Positions 36,393-45,008 of a stretch of 64,000 nt of DNA are shown in pieces. Position 1 is the first letter of the stretch, and each line of letters begins with the position of its first letter. A program made the translations under genes and the position numbers. The stretch is from CAVTLG01 sp963802635 (GTDB lineage Bacteria > Chloroflexota > Ktedonobacteria > Ktedonobacterales > Ktedonobacteraceae), in the NCBI GenBank assembly GCA_963802635.1, contig CAWDJJ010000002.1, positions 434,001 through 498,000 of the forward strand. Reading direction: 5' to 3'. The notes under the pieces are model-generated. The model worked only from the letters and a program-made list of their open reading frames with translations. It did not search any database and was not told the origin of the DNA.

Positions 36393-38681
36393 ATGCCGTC
36401 TCTGGAAGGCAAGCAGCTAGGGAACTATGATGTCATCCGGCGCATACGGGTAGGTGGCATGGGCGCTGTCTACGAAGGTAGGCAACGCACGGCATTTGAT
36501 CGGCGCGTGGCTATCAAGGTCATCCTGGGTGACTACGCAGCCGACCGCGATATGCGGCAACGCTTCGCACGCGAGGCCCGCACTATCGCACGCCTGCATC
36601 ATCCACATATCCTGTCCTTGATTGAATTCGGCGACGAGAAAGGTATCCTCTATCTGGTGATGCCTTTCATCGAAGGGGGAACGCTCACTAGCTACCTGCG
36701 CCGCAGCTTGCCCGACCTGGAAGAAGTCTCCTCGATGTACCTACAACTGCTGGACGCCGTCGAATATGCCCACGAGGAAGGCTTGATTCATCGCGATATC
36801 AAATCCTCGAATGTCCTGCTGGAGATGCGACGGAATGCTGCTCCTTATGTCTACCTCTCTGATTTTGGCCTGGTACGCACTATGCGGCAAAGCGAGAGCA
36901 CCCAGGTGGGCAAGCCGCTTCCCCTGGATCAGGTGCCAGGCACACCCCATTACATGGCCCCGGAGCAAACACGCGGTATTGTCACCTCTCTGACCGATAT
37001 CTACGCGCTCGGCGTCTTGCTTTACCAGATGCTCACCGGCAACCTGCCCTATAATGATCCCGATGAGGTGCGCGTGATCCAGATGCACTTGCATGCAGCA
37101 ATTCCGTCACCATGCGCGCAGGATGCCTCGATTCCGGCAGAATTAGGCGAGGTCGTACGCATCGCCATGGCTAAACGGCCCGAGGAGCGCTATCGCAGCG
37201 TAGCCGGTTTACGCAACGCCTTCCTCGCGGCGGTCAAGGGACCAGACGAGACGATCATCGAAGACGTCACACCACCGGAAATCCCGACGATCCGCCCATA
37301 CCCAGCCACGACGAAACGCTTAGAGTATGTGCGTCCCCTGGAGATACCCGAACCGATCATCATGCCGTATCGCGCACAAACCGAGACATTCCCCACCCCG
37401 GTGGGAGAAGTGCGTGAATGGCAGGAACGGCCACGCATCACTGAGAACGCCAAACCGCGCCTGCGTGTCACCGAAGAGCAACTCCACCGCAAGCGCAAGC
37501 GGCGGTCTGTGCCCGGGGCAGCATTCCTCGTCCTCGTTCCGCTGCTGCTGCTAGCACTCCTGATCGTGCCACGCGTCCTTGGGCTGGCTATCTTGCCCGG
37601 TGTCCCTATCGTTGGCACACCAGCCATCGCGACGGTCTATGTCGCTGCACAAACGAAGTCGCTACAAGATACTTACCTGCTCACCGCGTCGACGCAGGTA
37701 AAAAAACCTGACCTGACTGCGCACAAAATTCCTGACCGCATCATCCAGGCGACGGCAACCAATACAACCACCGTCACCACAACCGGCAGTACCACAACGG
37801 CAGCAGCTACAGCCAGCGGTAGCGTCCAATTTACGAATACAACGTCACAGGCGGTCAAAGTTGCCAGCGGCCTGCTACTGACCACAGCATCCGGCATCAG
37901 TGTTGAGATCACCCAGAACATCCAGTTCCCGGCACAACAGCATGGACAGGTTGAGACGCTGAGCGCATCAGCTATCGCAAGCACACCGGGAGCCGCCGGG
38001 AATATTACCGCCAATGCCTTGAGCGGCACCTGTTGTAACAACCAGCTCACCTATAGGAATAGTGCTGCCTTTAGCGGTGGTATCGATGCGCAAACGCAGC
38101 ACTACGTCTCCCAGGCAGATCTGAATGGGGTAGAAAATACGCAGCTCACTTTGCTGAAACAGCAGATAAAGCAGCAGATCCAGGGCAAGCTGGCAAACGG
38201 CGAAGTGCTGGCGACACAACCGGACTATAGCGTCAAAGTTACCAGTAACGTTCCGGTTGGTGCACCGAGCGATCAGGTACAGGTTACGATCAATGTGAGT
38301 GGTAGTGCCGCCGTATACAACAGTGCCATAGCAGCGCAAACAGCCATTCAGCTCTTGAACAATCGCGCCACCGCCACGCTGGATAAAGCCTACCAAGTAC
38401 AAGAGCAACCGGCGCTGACAACGCCACCGATGGTGCAGCAGGTGCGTGACGGCGTGATTTACATGAATATCTCAGTTCACGGCCTGTGGGTCTACACTTT
38501 CACGCAGGCGCAAGTCAAGCAGTGGCAACAATCCATCAAAGACGCTTCCCCAGACGCTGCTCAGGCTTACCTCAAAGCGCAGACCGGCATCGCTGCCGTG
38601 AATATCCGCCTGCCCTTCGGCTCAGACCAGCTCCCCACCACACTCAGCGACATCAAAATCATCGTCACACCGAACTCATGA
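36393..38681 (+). CDS. Receptor Ser/Thr protein kinase with baseplate-J-like ectodomain
   Basis: A 762-residue protein. Kinase domain at residues about 8-280: glycine loop RVGGMGAVYEG (first glycine replaced by arginine), lysine in VAIKVI, glutamate in REARTIARL, catalytic HRDIKSSN near 131, DFG in LSDFGLVRTM and GTPHYMAPEQ. All catalytic residues are present, so it should be active. A Pro-rich juxtamembrane part leads to one helix near 378-400 (AAFLVLVPLLLLALLIVP) and an external domain of about 350 residues homologous to that of the preceding protein (LTTASGISVEI, a CC pair, AFSGGIDAQTQHY). Kinase inside, sensor outside, paired with a kinase-less homologue. Confidence 0.88.
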   Translation: MPSLEGKQLGNYDVIRRIRVGGMGAVYEGRQRTAFDRRVAIKVILGDYAADRDMRQRFAREARTIARLHHPHILSLIEFGDEKGILYLVMPFIEGGTLTSYLRRSLPDLEEVSSMYLQLLDAVEYAHEEGLIHRDIKSSNVLLEMRRNAAPYVYLSDFGLVRTMRQSESTQVGKPLPLDQVPGTPHYMAPEQTRGIVTSLTDIYALGVLLYQMLTGNLPYNDPDEVRVIQMHLHAAIPSPCAQDASIPAELGEVVRIAMAKRPEERYRSVAGLRNAFLAAVKGPDETIIEDVTPPEIPTIRPYPATTKRLEYVRPLEIPEPIIMPYRAQTETFPTPVGEVREWQERPRITENAKPRLRVTEEQLHRKRKRRSVPGAAFLVLVPLLLLALLIVPRVLGLAILPGVPIVGTPAIATVYVAAQTKSLQDTYLLTASTQVKKPDLTAHKIPDRIIQATATNTTTVTTTGSTTTAAATASGSVQFTNTTSQAVKVASGLLLTTASGISVEITQNIQFPAQQHGQVETLSASAIASTPGAAGNITANALSGTCCNNQLTYRNSAAFSGGIDAQTQHYVSQADLNGVENTQLTLLKQQIKQQIQGKLANGEVLATQPDYSVKVTSNVPVGAPSDQVQVTINVSGSAAVYNSAIAAQTAIQLLNNRATATLDKAYQVQEQPALTTPPMVQQVRDGVIYMNISVHGLWVYTFTQAQVKQWQQSIKDASPDAAQAYLKAQTGIAAVNIRLPFGSDQLPTTLSDIKIIVTPNS

Positions 38682-38724
38682 AAGTATGCTCTATTGAGAG
38701 TTTTTCAGATCATGGAAGCACCGG

Positions 38725-39045
38725 TCAAATGCTCAGGAGATAGTCTCTGAACTCCCGGACATCTTGAGCCAGGCCCACCTTGAGCGTCAAATCGTTCAGT
38801 ATCTCAGGATCATCAATACCGTCTGATCGTTTTTTCGCCTCGGCTACCAGATCAGGATAACGCACCAGCACAAAATTTAAAAACAATTGACGCAGGATCT
38901 CAAGTCCTTCTTTACGCCCTAGCTCCAAACCTTGCTCCAAACCCTTCTCCAAACCCTGCTCTAAGCCTCTCTCTAGACCCTCTTCAAGCCCTTCTTGCAA
39001 TATATCCTGATACGCGGGCGTATCGCGTAAAATGTCTCGTAACAC
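38725..39045 (-). CDS. C-terminal fragment of an Rpn/PD-(D/E)XK transposase-like protein
   Basis: A short ORF of 106 residues if translation starts at the GTG at 39045, which has AGGAGGAGG just upstream; the frame is open to 39099. The sequence LRDTPAYQDILQEG, then repeated EGLE-rGLE-qGLE units, then ILRQLFLNFVLVRYPDL, is typical of the C-terminal tail of Rpn-like recombination-promoting nucleases and related DUF4351-type proteins, which are about 300 residues long. The nuclease core is absent. The Gly-Leu-Glu run is encoded by a 12-bp tandem repeat (about 38930-39000). Confidence 0.6.
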   Translation of the reverse strand: MLRDILRDTPAYQDILQEGLEEGLERGLEQGLEKGLEQGLELGRKEGLEILRQLFLNFVLVRYPDLVAEAKKRSDGIDDPEILNDLTLKVGLAQDVREFRDYLLSI

Positions 39046-39111
39046 CACAAACCTCCTCCTGAGCCAGGACTGATACGATTTTTCCTCAAATATAAGCAAG
39101 TGTATTCTATT

Positions 39112-39555
39112 TTATGTCAAATTATCAGCCGAAATAAGGTCGATTTTGCCCTCAGTCACTGCCCCAGCACTGTCGATCTTAAAGACTCTGGCATAGGGAG
39201 GCTGGGGATGATATTGCAGTGAGAAGATGATGTAGAGATAGCCACTGCGTTTAGCCCAGTCAATGTCTCGCGTCGATGGATAAGCTTCGGAATGCGGATG
39301 CGAGTGGTAATAGATCATATCCCCATCGTACGCGTCAATGTCGTTGTAGATACGCACGATATCAGCTTCACTAATAATCGAAAAGTCATCCGGCTGCTCG
39401 GCGGCATTAGCGGTCGGGTAATCCTCGACGACCTGATCCCCAAGACTCCCTAGCGCCCCACATGCCTCATCTGGATAACCTGCCAGGACATGGACCACCA
39501 TCGCTTTATAAATCGACTCAGGTATGTGTACAACAAACGCGGACTCAACTACCAT
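39112..39555 (-). CDS. mec: JAMM/MPN metalloprotease, Mec-type
   Basis: A 147-residue zinc peptidase. The JAMM residues are all present: glutamate in DEACGALGS near 31 and HSHPHSEAYPSTRDIDW (HxH, S and D). In Mycobacterium tuberculosis, Mec+ cleaves cysteine from the CysO-cysteine adduct made by CysM. Here the gene overlaps the end of cysM by 7 bases and is last in an operon of moeZ-like, cysO and cysM, which supports the same role: releasing free cysteine. It could also trim the extra C-terminal arginine of CysO before activation. Confidence 0.9.
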   Translation of the reverse strand: MVVESAFVVHIPESIYKAMVVHVLAGYPDEACGALGSLGDQVVEDYPTANAAEQPDDFSIISEADIVRIYNDIDAYDGDMIYYHSHPHSEAYPSTRDIDWAKRSGYLYIIFSLQYHPQPPYARVFKIDSAGAVTEGKIDLISADNLT

Positions 39556-40484
39556 AATATTTTCGCCTCTAAGTTCTCTTCAATAGTATCCAGATTGCGA
39601 GTCCATAAGTCTTCGCTGAGGTACTTCCAGCCTCCATCCGCCAGCAAGGTCACAATCTTCCCACGTTGCATGCTCCCTGCGACACGTAACGCCGCATGCA
39701 ACGCAGCTCCACAGGAGGGTCCCGCAAAGATACCTTCCTGATCCTTCAACTGGCGCGTGCGCCGAATAGCGTCCAGACCCGAGACGAGGATCTTGGCATC
39801 CAGCACCGATTGATCCAGTACCGGCGGCACAAAGCCATCCTCCAGACTACGCAAGCCCTGCACACCCTCGCCCTGTTGTGGCTCCGCTGCAACTATTTTG
39901 ATCGCTGGATTGTATTCCTTCAGACGACGACCAGTGCCAGTCAACGTGCCACCAGTGCCCAGACCAGCCACAAAAACGTCCAGATCTGGCAGATCTTCGA
40001 TGATCTCAGGAGCAGTCCCTTCATAATGCGCACGCGGATTTGCCGAGTTCCCATACTGGTAGAGCATCACATAATGTTGATTGCTATTCAGTAGTTCCTG
40101 CGCCATCCTGACCGCCCCATTGCTTCCCTGAGTGCCATCTGAAAAGATGATCTGCGCTCCATAGAGTTCTAAAAGCTGCCGACGCTCACTGGTGACATTA
40201 TCAGGCATTACAGCAACAAACTGATAGCCCTTAATACGCGAGATCATAGCTAACGCAATACCGGTATTGCCACTGGTTGGCTCCAGGAGAATAGAGTCAG
40301 GCCGCAACCGCCCACTCGCCTCAGCTTCCTCAACCATCTTCTGCGCCACACGATCCTTTACACTTCCCGTTGGATTCGCTCCCTCTAACTTCGCGTAAAT
40401 CTCCACGCCAGCGCGAGGACTGAAACTCTTTAATTCAACTAACGGCGTATTACCAATAGTCTCCAGCAGATTGCCGTAACGCAT
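39549..40484 (-). CDS. cysM: CysO-dependent cysteine synthase CysM
   Basis: A 311-residue PLP enzyme of fold type II. The PLP lysine lies in NPTGSVKDRVAQ, followed by the phosphate loop TSGNTGIALAM. Mycobacterial CysM features are seen: QYGNSANPRAHYEGTAPE, VAAEPQQGEGVQGLR, EDGFVPP and the C-terminal LLADGGWKYLSEDLW, which covers the active site. CysM uses O-phosphoserine and the thiocarboxylate of CysO to make CysO-cysteine, a route resistant to oxidation. The start lies 9 bases after the cysO stop, whose TAGGAG serves as ribosome-binding site. Confidence 0.93.
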   Translation of the reverse strand: MRYGNLLETIGNTPLVELKSFSPRAGVEIYAKLEGANPTGSVKDRVAQKMVEEAEASGRLRPDSILLEPTSGNTGIALAMISRIKGYQFVAVMPDNVTSERRQLLELYGAQIIFSDGTQGSNGAVRMAQELLNSNQHYVMLYQYGNSANPRAHYEGTAPEIIEDLPDLDVFVAGLGTGGTLTGTGRRLKEYNPAIKIVAAEPQQGEGVQGLRSLEDGFVPPVLDQSVLDAKILVSGLDAIRRTRQLKDQEGIFAGPSCGAALHAALRVAGSMQRGKIVTLLADGGWKYLSEDLWTRNLDTIEENLEAKILW

Positions 40485-40493
40485 AAAGCACTC

Positions 40494-40766
40494 CTAGCGT
40501 CCACCCGCCATAGCAGGTAAGAGGATAATAGTATCATTGGGACCGATAGCAGTGCTGAGTCCCTGCAAATAACGCACGTCCTGGTCGTTGACATACACAT
40601 TGATAAAACGACTGAGTTCTTCTGCGGGTTGAATCTGCTCTTTTAATGTAGGATGACGCTGATAGACGTCAGATAATACTTCCGCCAAAGTGGTTCCTTG
40701 AGCACTTATTTGTTTGGCCCCACCAGCCGATGATCGTAGTACCGGTGCTAAACGCACAACAGCCAT
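40494..40766 (-). CDS. cysO: CysO-type ubiquitin-like sulfur carrier protein
   Basis: A 90-residue MoaD/ThiS-fold protein. The ATG at 40766 has AAGGAG upstream; a longer open frame upstream is rejected. It starts MAVVRLAPVLRSSAGG and contains the strand FINVYVNDQDVRYLQGL and the ending ILLPAMAGGR. The di-glycine that receives sulfur as a thiocarboxylate is thus followed by one arginine, whereas mycobacterial CysO ends at GG. The carrier would need trimming before adenylation, as known for QbsE by the JAMM protease QbsD. Neighbours are the activating enzyme upstream and cysM and mec downstream. Confidence 0.92.
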   Translation of the reverse strand: MAVVRLAPVLRSSAGGAKQISAQGTTLAEVLSDVYQRHPTLKEQIQPAEELSRFINVYVNDQDVRYLQGLSTAIGPNDTIILLPAMAGGR

Positions 40767-40794
40767 GGTATAACTCCTTATATATTTTCGTAAT

Positions 40795-40920
40795 TGGCGC
40801 ATGCCAGGTGACGCCCCTACCCATGCGTTACTGCCACCGATCCACGGGTACACACGAGGTGACGCCCTTGCCCAACCGTTTTCATTGGGCGCACGCCAGT
40901 GACGCCCGTGCACGGTCTCT
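40795..40920 (-). repeat. Short imperfect repeats between the moeZ-like gene and cysO
   Basis: Three units containing GTGACGCCC (near 40808, 40859 and 40899), with the surrounding words GCGCATGCC, GGGCGCACGCC and CCATGCG. They probably form a structured spacer or a small dispersed element in the operon. Spacing is irregular, so this is not a CRISPR. Confidence 0.5.
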
Positions 40921-40944
40921 CTGTGCATGTGCAATTCGCTCATC

Positions 40945-42138
40945 TTACGAACGCGCAGGCACGGCGCAGACCTCCGCATAGGTTGGTAGGTTTTCTGGAT
41001 GCGCGTGCTCACCACAGGCCGGACAATTGGGATTGCGGTAGAGGTGCAGTTCGTTGAACTCACCAGCCAGCGCATCGTACGTCAGGAGACGACCAACCAG
41101 CAGATCACCAATACCAAGCAACAGTTTAATCACCTCGGTCGCCTGCAATAGACCCACGGTGCCAGGCAGTACACCCAGTACGCCCGCTTCGGCACAGCTT
41201 GGCGCAAGCTCTGGCGGCGGTGGCTCAGGATAGAGACAGCGATAACATGGCCCATCATACGGCTTGAGCACAGTAACCTGTCCCTCGAAGCGGAAAACAC
41301 TGCCATGCACAACCGACTTGTTGGCAACCACCGCTGCATCATTTAGCAAATAGCGCGTTGGGAAGTTGTCGGTACCGTCCAGGATAACATCGTATTCCGC
41401 AACCAACTGCTTAACGTTTGTCTCATCCAGACGCTCGATATACGTCACAACCTTGACATCCGGGTTCAGATCTTTAATCGCTTCACGCGCGGATTCAGCC
41501 TTGTACTCACCAATACGCCGCGTATTGTGGATAACCTGACGCTGCAGATTGCTATCTTCAACCACATCTGCATCGATGATACCAAGGGTGCCGACACCAG
41601 CCGCCGCGAGGTATAACGCCGCTGGAGATCCCAGCCCGCCCGCTCCAATTAAGAGGACCTTCGCATCTAGCAGTTTCAGTTGACCTTGCTCACCAACCTC
41701 AGGCACCAGCAGATGCCGACTGTAACGCCTGGTCTGGGCCTCACTGAGCGTGCGTGGCTGCACAAACCTGTGGCCGCTGGCCTTCCACTGTCCAAAGCCT
41801 CCAGCCAACGACACTACATCCTCATAACCCATCTGCTGCAAAGTTGTGCCTGCCATCAGAGAACGTACACCACCTGCACAGTACAGTACGACCCTTTTTG
41901 ATTTATCTGGTACAACCTCTTCGATTTGCGATTCGAGGTGCCCACGGGGTACATGCACTGCACCAGGGATATACCCCTCATCCCACTCGTGCTTCTCGCG
42001 CACGTCTACCAGCATGAAATCTTCAGCATCTGTGGCAAGCTGCTGCTTTTGAGCAAGGGCTTCGTCCACTTGCGAAGAAGACCACTCCGGCACCTGCTGC
42101 CGAGCCCGCCGCAAGATGTTGCGAAAGGCGTCACCCAT
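40945..42138 (-). CDS. Sulfur-carrier activating enzyme: N-terminal rhodanese fused to ThiF/MoeB domain
   Basis: A 397-residue protein. Residues about 15-125 are a rhodanese domain (LVDVREKHEWDEGYIPGAVH; active cysteine in YCAGGVRS near 88). From about 135 an E1-like adenylyltransferase follows: RYSRHLLVPEVGEQGQ, nucleotide motif GAGGLGSPAALYLAAAG, DGTDNFPTRYLLND and two zinc-binding pairs (CYRC and CPAC). It should adenylate CysO and pass persulfide sulfur to it. In mycobacterial MoeZ the rhodanese domain is at the C-terminus; here it is at the N-terminus. First gene of the operon, with a strong promoter and GAGGTG before the ATG. Confidence 0.92.
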   Translation of the reverse strand: MGDAFRNILRRARQQVPEWSSSQVDEALAQKQQLATDAEDFMLVDVREKHEWDEGYIPGAVHVPRGHLESQIEEVVPDKSKRVVLYCAGGVRSLMAGTTLQQMGYEDVVSLAGGFGQWKASGHRFVQPRTLSEAQTRRYSRHLLVPEVGEQGQLKLLDAKVLLIGAGGLGSPAALYLAAAGVGTLGIIDADVVEDSNLQRQVIHNTRRIGEYKAESAREAIKDLNPDVKVVTYIERLDETNVKQLVAEYDVILDGTDNFPTRYLLNDAAVVANKSVVHGSVFRFEGQVTVLKPYDGPCYRCLYPEPPPPELAPSCAEAGVLGVLPGTVGLLQATEVIKLLLGIGDLLVGRLLTYDALAGEFNELHLYRNPNCPACGEHAHPENLPTYAEVCAVPARS

Positions 42139-42198
42139 GTTTCATCACCTCAATGTTGACTATGTTCATCAAATTTGTCCTAAAAACGCTACCCAAAG

Positions 42199-42226
42199 AG
42201 TATCATGTCTCTTTTTCGCTTGTCAA
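42199..42226 (-). promoter_or_regulatory. Promoter of the sulfur-carrier operon
   Basis: On the minus strand TTGACA (42221-42226) and GATACT (42199-42204) are 16 bases apart, about 60 bases upstream of the start codon at 42138. No riboswitch or T-box fold is seen. The rest of 42227-42543 shows no gene. Confidence 0.65.
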
Positions 42227-42543
42227 GAAAAACTGAGCTACCCACAATGCTGTTGCACCGCCTGCGGCAGGAGAGCTTCAGTACTTGCTCCCGGCACACT
42301 CTTTGTAATACCTATATGGCAATATAAGTTAAGAACAGAAACAGCGCTGAAAATATTCCTGCGCGCTGCCACGAGACACCCAGCAGGGAAGAATTGAGGC
42401 ATGAAAGAGGGTATAAAAACATATAGCATTCATCTACGTGACTACATTAGCATGCCATGCTAGCTATACTACATAACAGCATTGCTAACTGTCCCCCTTA
42501 CTTAGGCTCAGCTTACGCGATCAGGACAAGCTAGCAGGAATGA

Positions 42544-44649
42544 CTACGACACGACAGATACTGCATCAAACCAGATCGTTCCTGTGTTTTGAGCTAGATC
42601 AAAGTCGAAGTCATCATCGATGATGGTTGTCGTTGGGGTAAAGGTATATGAGTATTCGCTCCATGCCGTAGTGAGAGGGAATTCTTGCAAGAAATACTCC
42701 GTCCACGGATCAGTATTGAGTTGAATACACAATTGTCCAACACCGTTTTGGGACGCTTTTGTCCAGAATGTGATGGTATAGGTGCGTCCTTGCACGAATT
42801 CTATATTCGTTTGCTGAAGCTGAAGATTCCAGGGATTGCTGCTATCACTATTGGTTATCGTTACTTTTGCGGAAGCGTTGCTATCTTTGCTCACCATGTT
42901 GTCCAATACAATGCTGCCCGCTGCGCTCCCTCCAACATATAAGGCCCAAGGTGCAAGTGTTGTATTTTCGAAAGAACCATTCACAAGAATATTCGATGCG
43001 GCAACAATAGATGTTGGCATGGGCACAAGCGTTGAAATCGGCGAAGTTGTCTCTACAGTAGGTGTAACAGACGATTGCAAAGATGTCTGCACTGTCGCTT
43101 CAGGGTAAGCCGTTGCCTGTAACTTAGCGCGGGAACGCACGGGCACGGTGCCAGTCGCCGAGACGATAGCAGTTTTGGTGATCCCACTGTTCACGTTTTG
43201 CTTCCCATTGATACGGGATACGTGCAAAGGAAGCGACAAAAAAGAGGCTCCAAAGACAGATAGACCCAGAGTACCAGCCAGTATCACCACCAGCGACACG
43301 ATGCTCACCCACACTACATATGCCTTTGTGGGTTTGCGTGACGGCAACATATGCGCTGGCAAGACTGGCACTGTTTCCGTCGGTTGAGCCACCGCTTGCT
43401 GAGCGCTTCTTCCAGTGCTCCGATCTTGAGCATCGACTGCACGTCGCTCAGCTCTATCGAAAACTGAGAGGATATCATGATTAGCACGGGTATCCTCGAC
43501 ATTTATGCGCAAAGGACTCGTCGTTTGAGTATAAGACGGCAATGCCTCATCACCAAGTTTGATGCGCGATGAGGGAGAGAACGTGGGAATGGGCCAGGGC
43601 ACAAGTGTGTCGGATTCAACTTCATGCTCCTCCACGATGGGCAATGATGATGCCGCCTGTGTGTTGTCCACAGCGCTGGTGTCGATTTCGCCCAAGAGCT
43701 GCGATAGCTGCCTCGTCTTGCTCGCTGACCAGGCTGGCTGCTCGGAGAGCGGTGCTTGGCTATGCAGTTTGGATAGGAGAAACGTATCAGCAACATTTAC
43801 CACAGAAGGGTTCTGTAGAGACGAGGGCAGACCAGCTACCTGAGTCGATAAACCACGCTCAAGAGCGACTACAAAGGTTTCCACATCCTTATAGCGCTCT
43901 TGAGGTTTTTTCGCCAACGCCTTGAGAACCGCCAGATCAATCGACATCGGGACCTCTGGCACAGCGTTCACAAGAGGGACGGCATAATCGGTTGTGTGTT
44001 TTCCCCACATCGACGAGAAACCCGTAGCATCAAAAGGAGGTTTCCCCGTGATCAGCTCGTAAGCCAAACAAGCTAGACTATACTGGTCGCTTTGCCGATC
44101 CGTTTTCCCCATAAACTGTTCGGGGGCCATATAGCGGATCGTGGCAAGATCCGACTTATAATCCAGTTTGGCAACATCAATAAAGGATGTCAAGCTAAAG
44201 TCTGTGAGCTGCACCTCACAATTAGCAGAATAAAAGACGTTCTCCGGCTTCAGATTGCCATGAATGATCCCATGGGCATGGGCCTCACAGAGCGCCCGCC
44301 CTATCTGGATGACAACACTCACCGCTTCGGTCCAGCCCATACCCTGGGACAACAAACGCTTCAGGCGCTGTCCTAATGAGCCATGAGTACGATATTCACT
44401 CACCACATAGGGTTTCCCCTGCTTGATCGCTATATCCACCAGAGGAACGATATGTGGATGCTTTAACGAGAGCAGCATATCTGCGAACAACTGCCCTTGT
44501 GTCTGATCGGGGATAACACATTCTGGATCAAAGAGTTTGATGACAAGCTGCGGTTGGGCAGTTTGCCGGGCATAGCCCAGGTACGTATGCCGTAACTTTT
44601 TATGAGACAACTCCTGCGTCAGACAGTAATCGAGAAAATATTCTTGCAT
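42544..44649 (-). CDS. Receptor pseudokinase with CBM4/9-like carbohydrate-binding ectodomain
   Basis: A 701-residue protein; MQEYFLDY at 44649 is the start common to three paralogues. A kinase fold occupies residues about 10-270 with lysine in LVIKLFD, APEQFMG and the C-lobe DQYSLACLAYELITG. The glycine loop is absent (CLTQELSHKKLRHTYLG), HRD is HGN (IIHGNLKPENVF) and DFG is DFS. Loss of the catalytic aspartate and loop predicts a pseudokinase. A Ser/Thr/Pro-rich linker leads to one helix near 447-470 (VVWVSIVSLVVILAGTLGL) and an external domain from about 555: ILVNGSFENTTLAPWALYV through YTITFWTKASQNG to IWFDAVSVVS, a CBM4/9-type jelly roll. Confidence 0.85.
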   Translation of the reverse strand: MQEYFLDYCLTQELSHKKLRHTYLGYARQTAQPQLVIKLFDPECVIPDQTQGQLFADMLLSLKHPHIVPLVDIAIKQGKPYVVSEYRTHGSLGQRLKRLLSQGMGWTEAVSVVIQIGRALCEAHAHGIIHGNLKPENVFYSANCEVQLTDFSLTSFIDVAKLDYKSDLATIRYMAPEQFMGKTDRQSDQYSLACLAYELITGKPPFDATGFSSMWGKHTTDYAVPLVNAVPEVPMSIDLAVLKALAKKPQERYKDVETFVVALERGLSTQVAGLPSSLQNPSVVNVADTFLLSKLHSQAPLSEQPAWSASKTRQLSQLLGEIDTSAVDNTQAASSLPIVEEHEVESDTLVPWPIPTFSPSSRIKLGDEALPSYTQTTSPLRINVEDTRANHDILSVFDRAERRAVDAQDRSTGRSAQQAVAQPTETVPVLPAHMLPSRKPTKAYVVWVSIVSLVVILAGTLGLSVFGASFLSLPLHVSRINGKQNVNSGITKTAIVSATGTVPVRSRAKLQATAYPEATVQTSLQSSVTPTVETTSPISTLVPMPTSIVAASNILVNGSFENTTLAPWALYVGGSAAGSIVLDNMVSKDSNASAKVTITNSDSSNPWNLQLQQTNIEFVQGRTYTITFWTKASQNGVGQLCIQLNTDPWTEYFLQEFPLTTAWSEYSYTFTPTTTIIDDDFDFDLAQNTGTIWFDAVSVVS

Positions 44650-44782
44650 ATATATATCCACAGAACGCATAAGTTAGCGTATCCGCACTTCTTATGCTGC
44701 ACAAACAATAACAAGTACAGAGCAATTTCTCCAATGCTGAAGTCTGCCTTACTCTGTTAACGTCACTATAATATACAGCCAC

Positions 44783-44925
44783 TGATTTTCAACCACAAGT
44801 GTCTAGCCATTGTAGCAATTGCCCGCTGACAAAACAGTCCCCAAGGAGGGACAATTTTTCATCTTTCCCGGCTATTGCGACCTGAGTGGCTATCTTTTCT
44901 AACCATCTCAGACGTGGTACATAAA
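44783..44925 (-). repeat. 143-bp conserved block upstream of the receptor genes, copy 1
   Basis: Aligns without gaps to 47193-47335 and more loosely to 49825-49963. On the minus strand all three copies keep one open frame (LRWLEKIATQVAIAGKDEKL here), ending in SLLGDCFVSGQLLQWLDTCG and a stop. It may be regulatory DNA or the remnant of a small gene duplicated together with the kinases. This copy ends 133 bases before the start of the CBM kinase. Confidence 0.7.
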
Positions 44926-45008
44926 GCGCTAGCTGTTGTCCCTTTCCCTTTGACAAGATGCCTAATTCCCCATCCGAGATGAGCGAGATTGAGCAAATGT
45001 ATGCTACT

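Noticed and set aside
40795..40920. GTGACGCCC repeats as a possible CRISPR
   Set aside because: Only three short imperfect copies with unequal spacing, and no cas genes in the window.
40494..41075. A 193-residue ORF containing CysO
   Set aside because: The upstream half is the intergenic repeat region and the end of the activating enzyme gene in another frame. AAGGAG and homology place the start at 40766.
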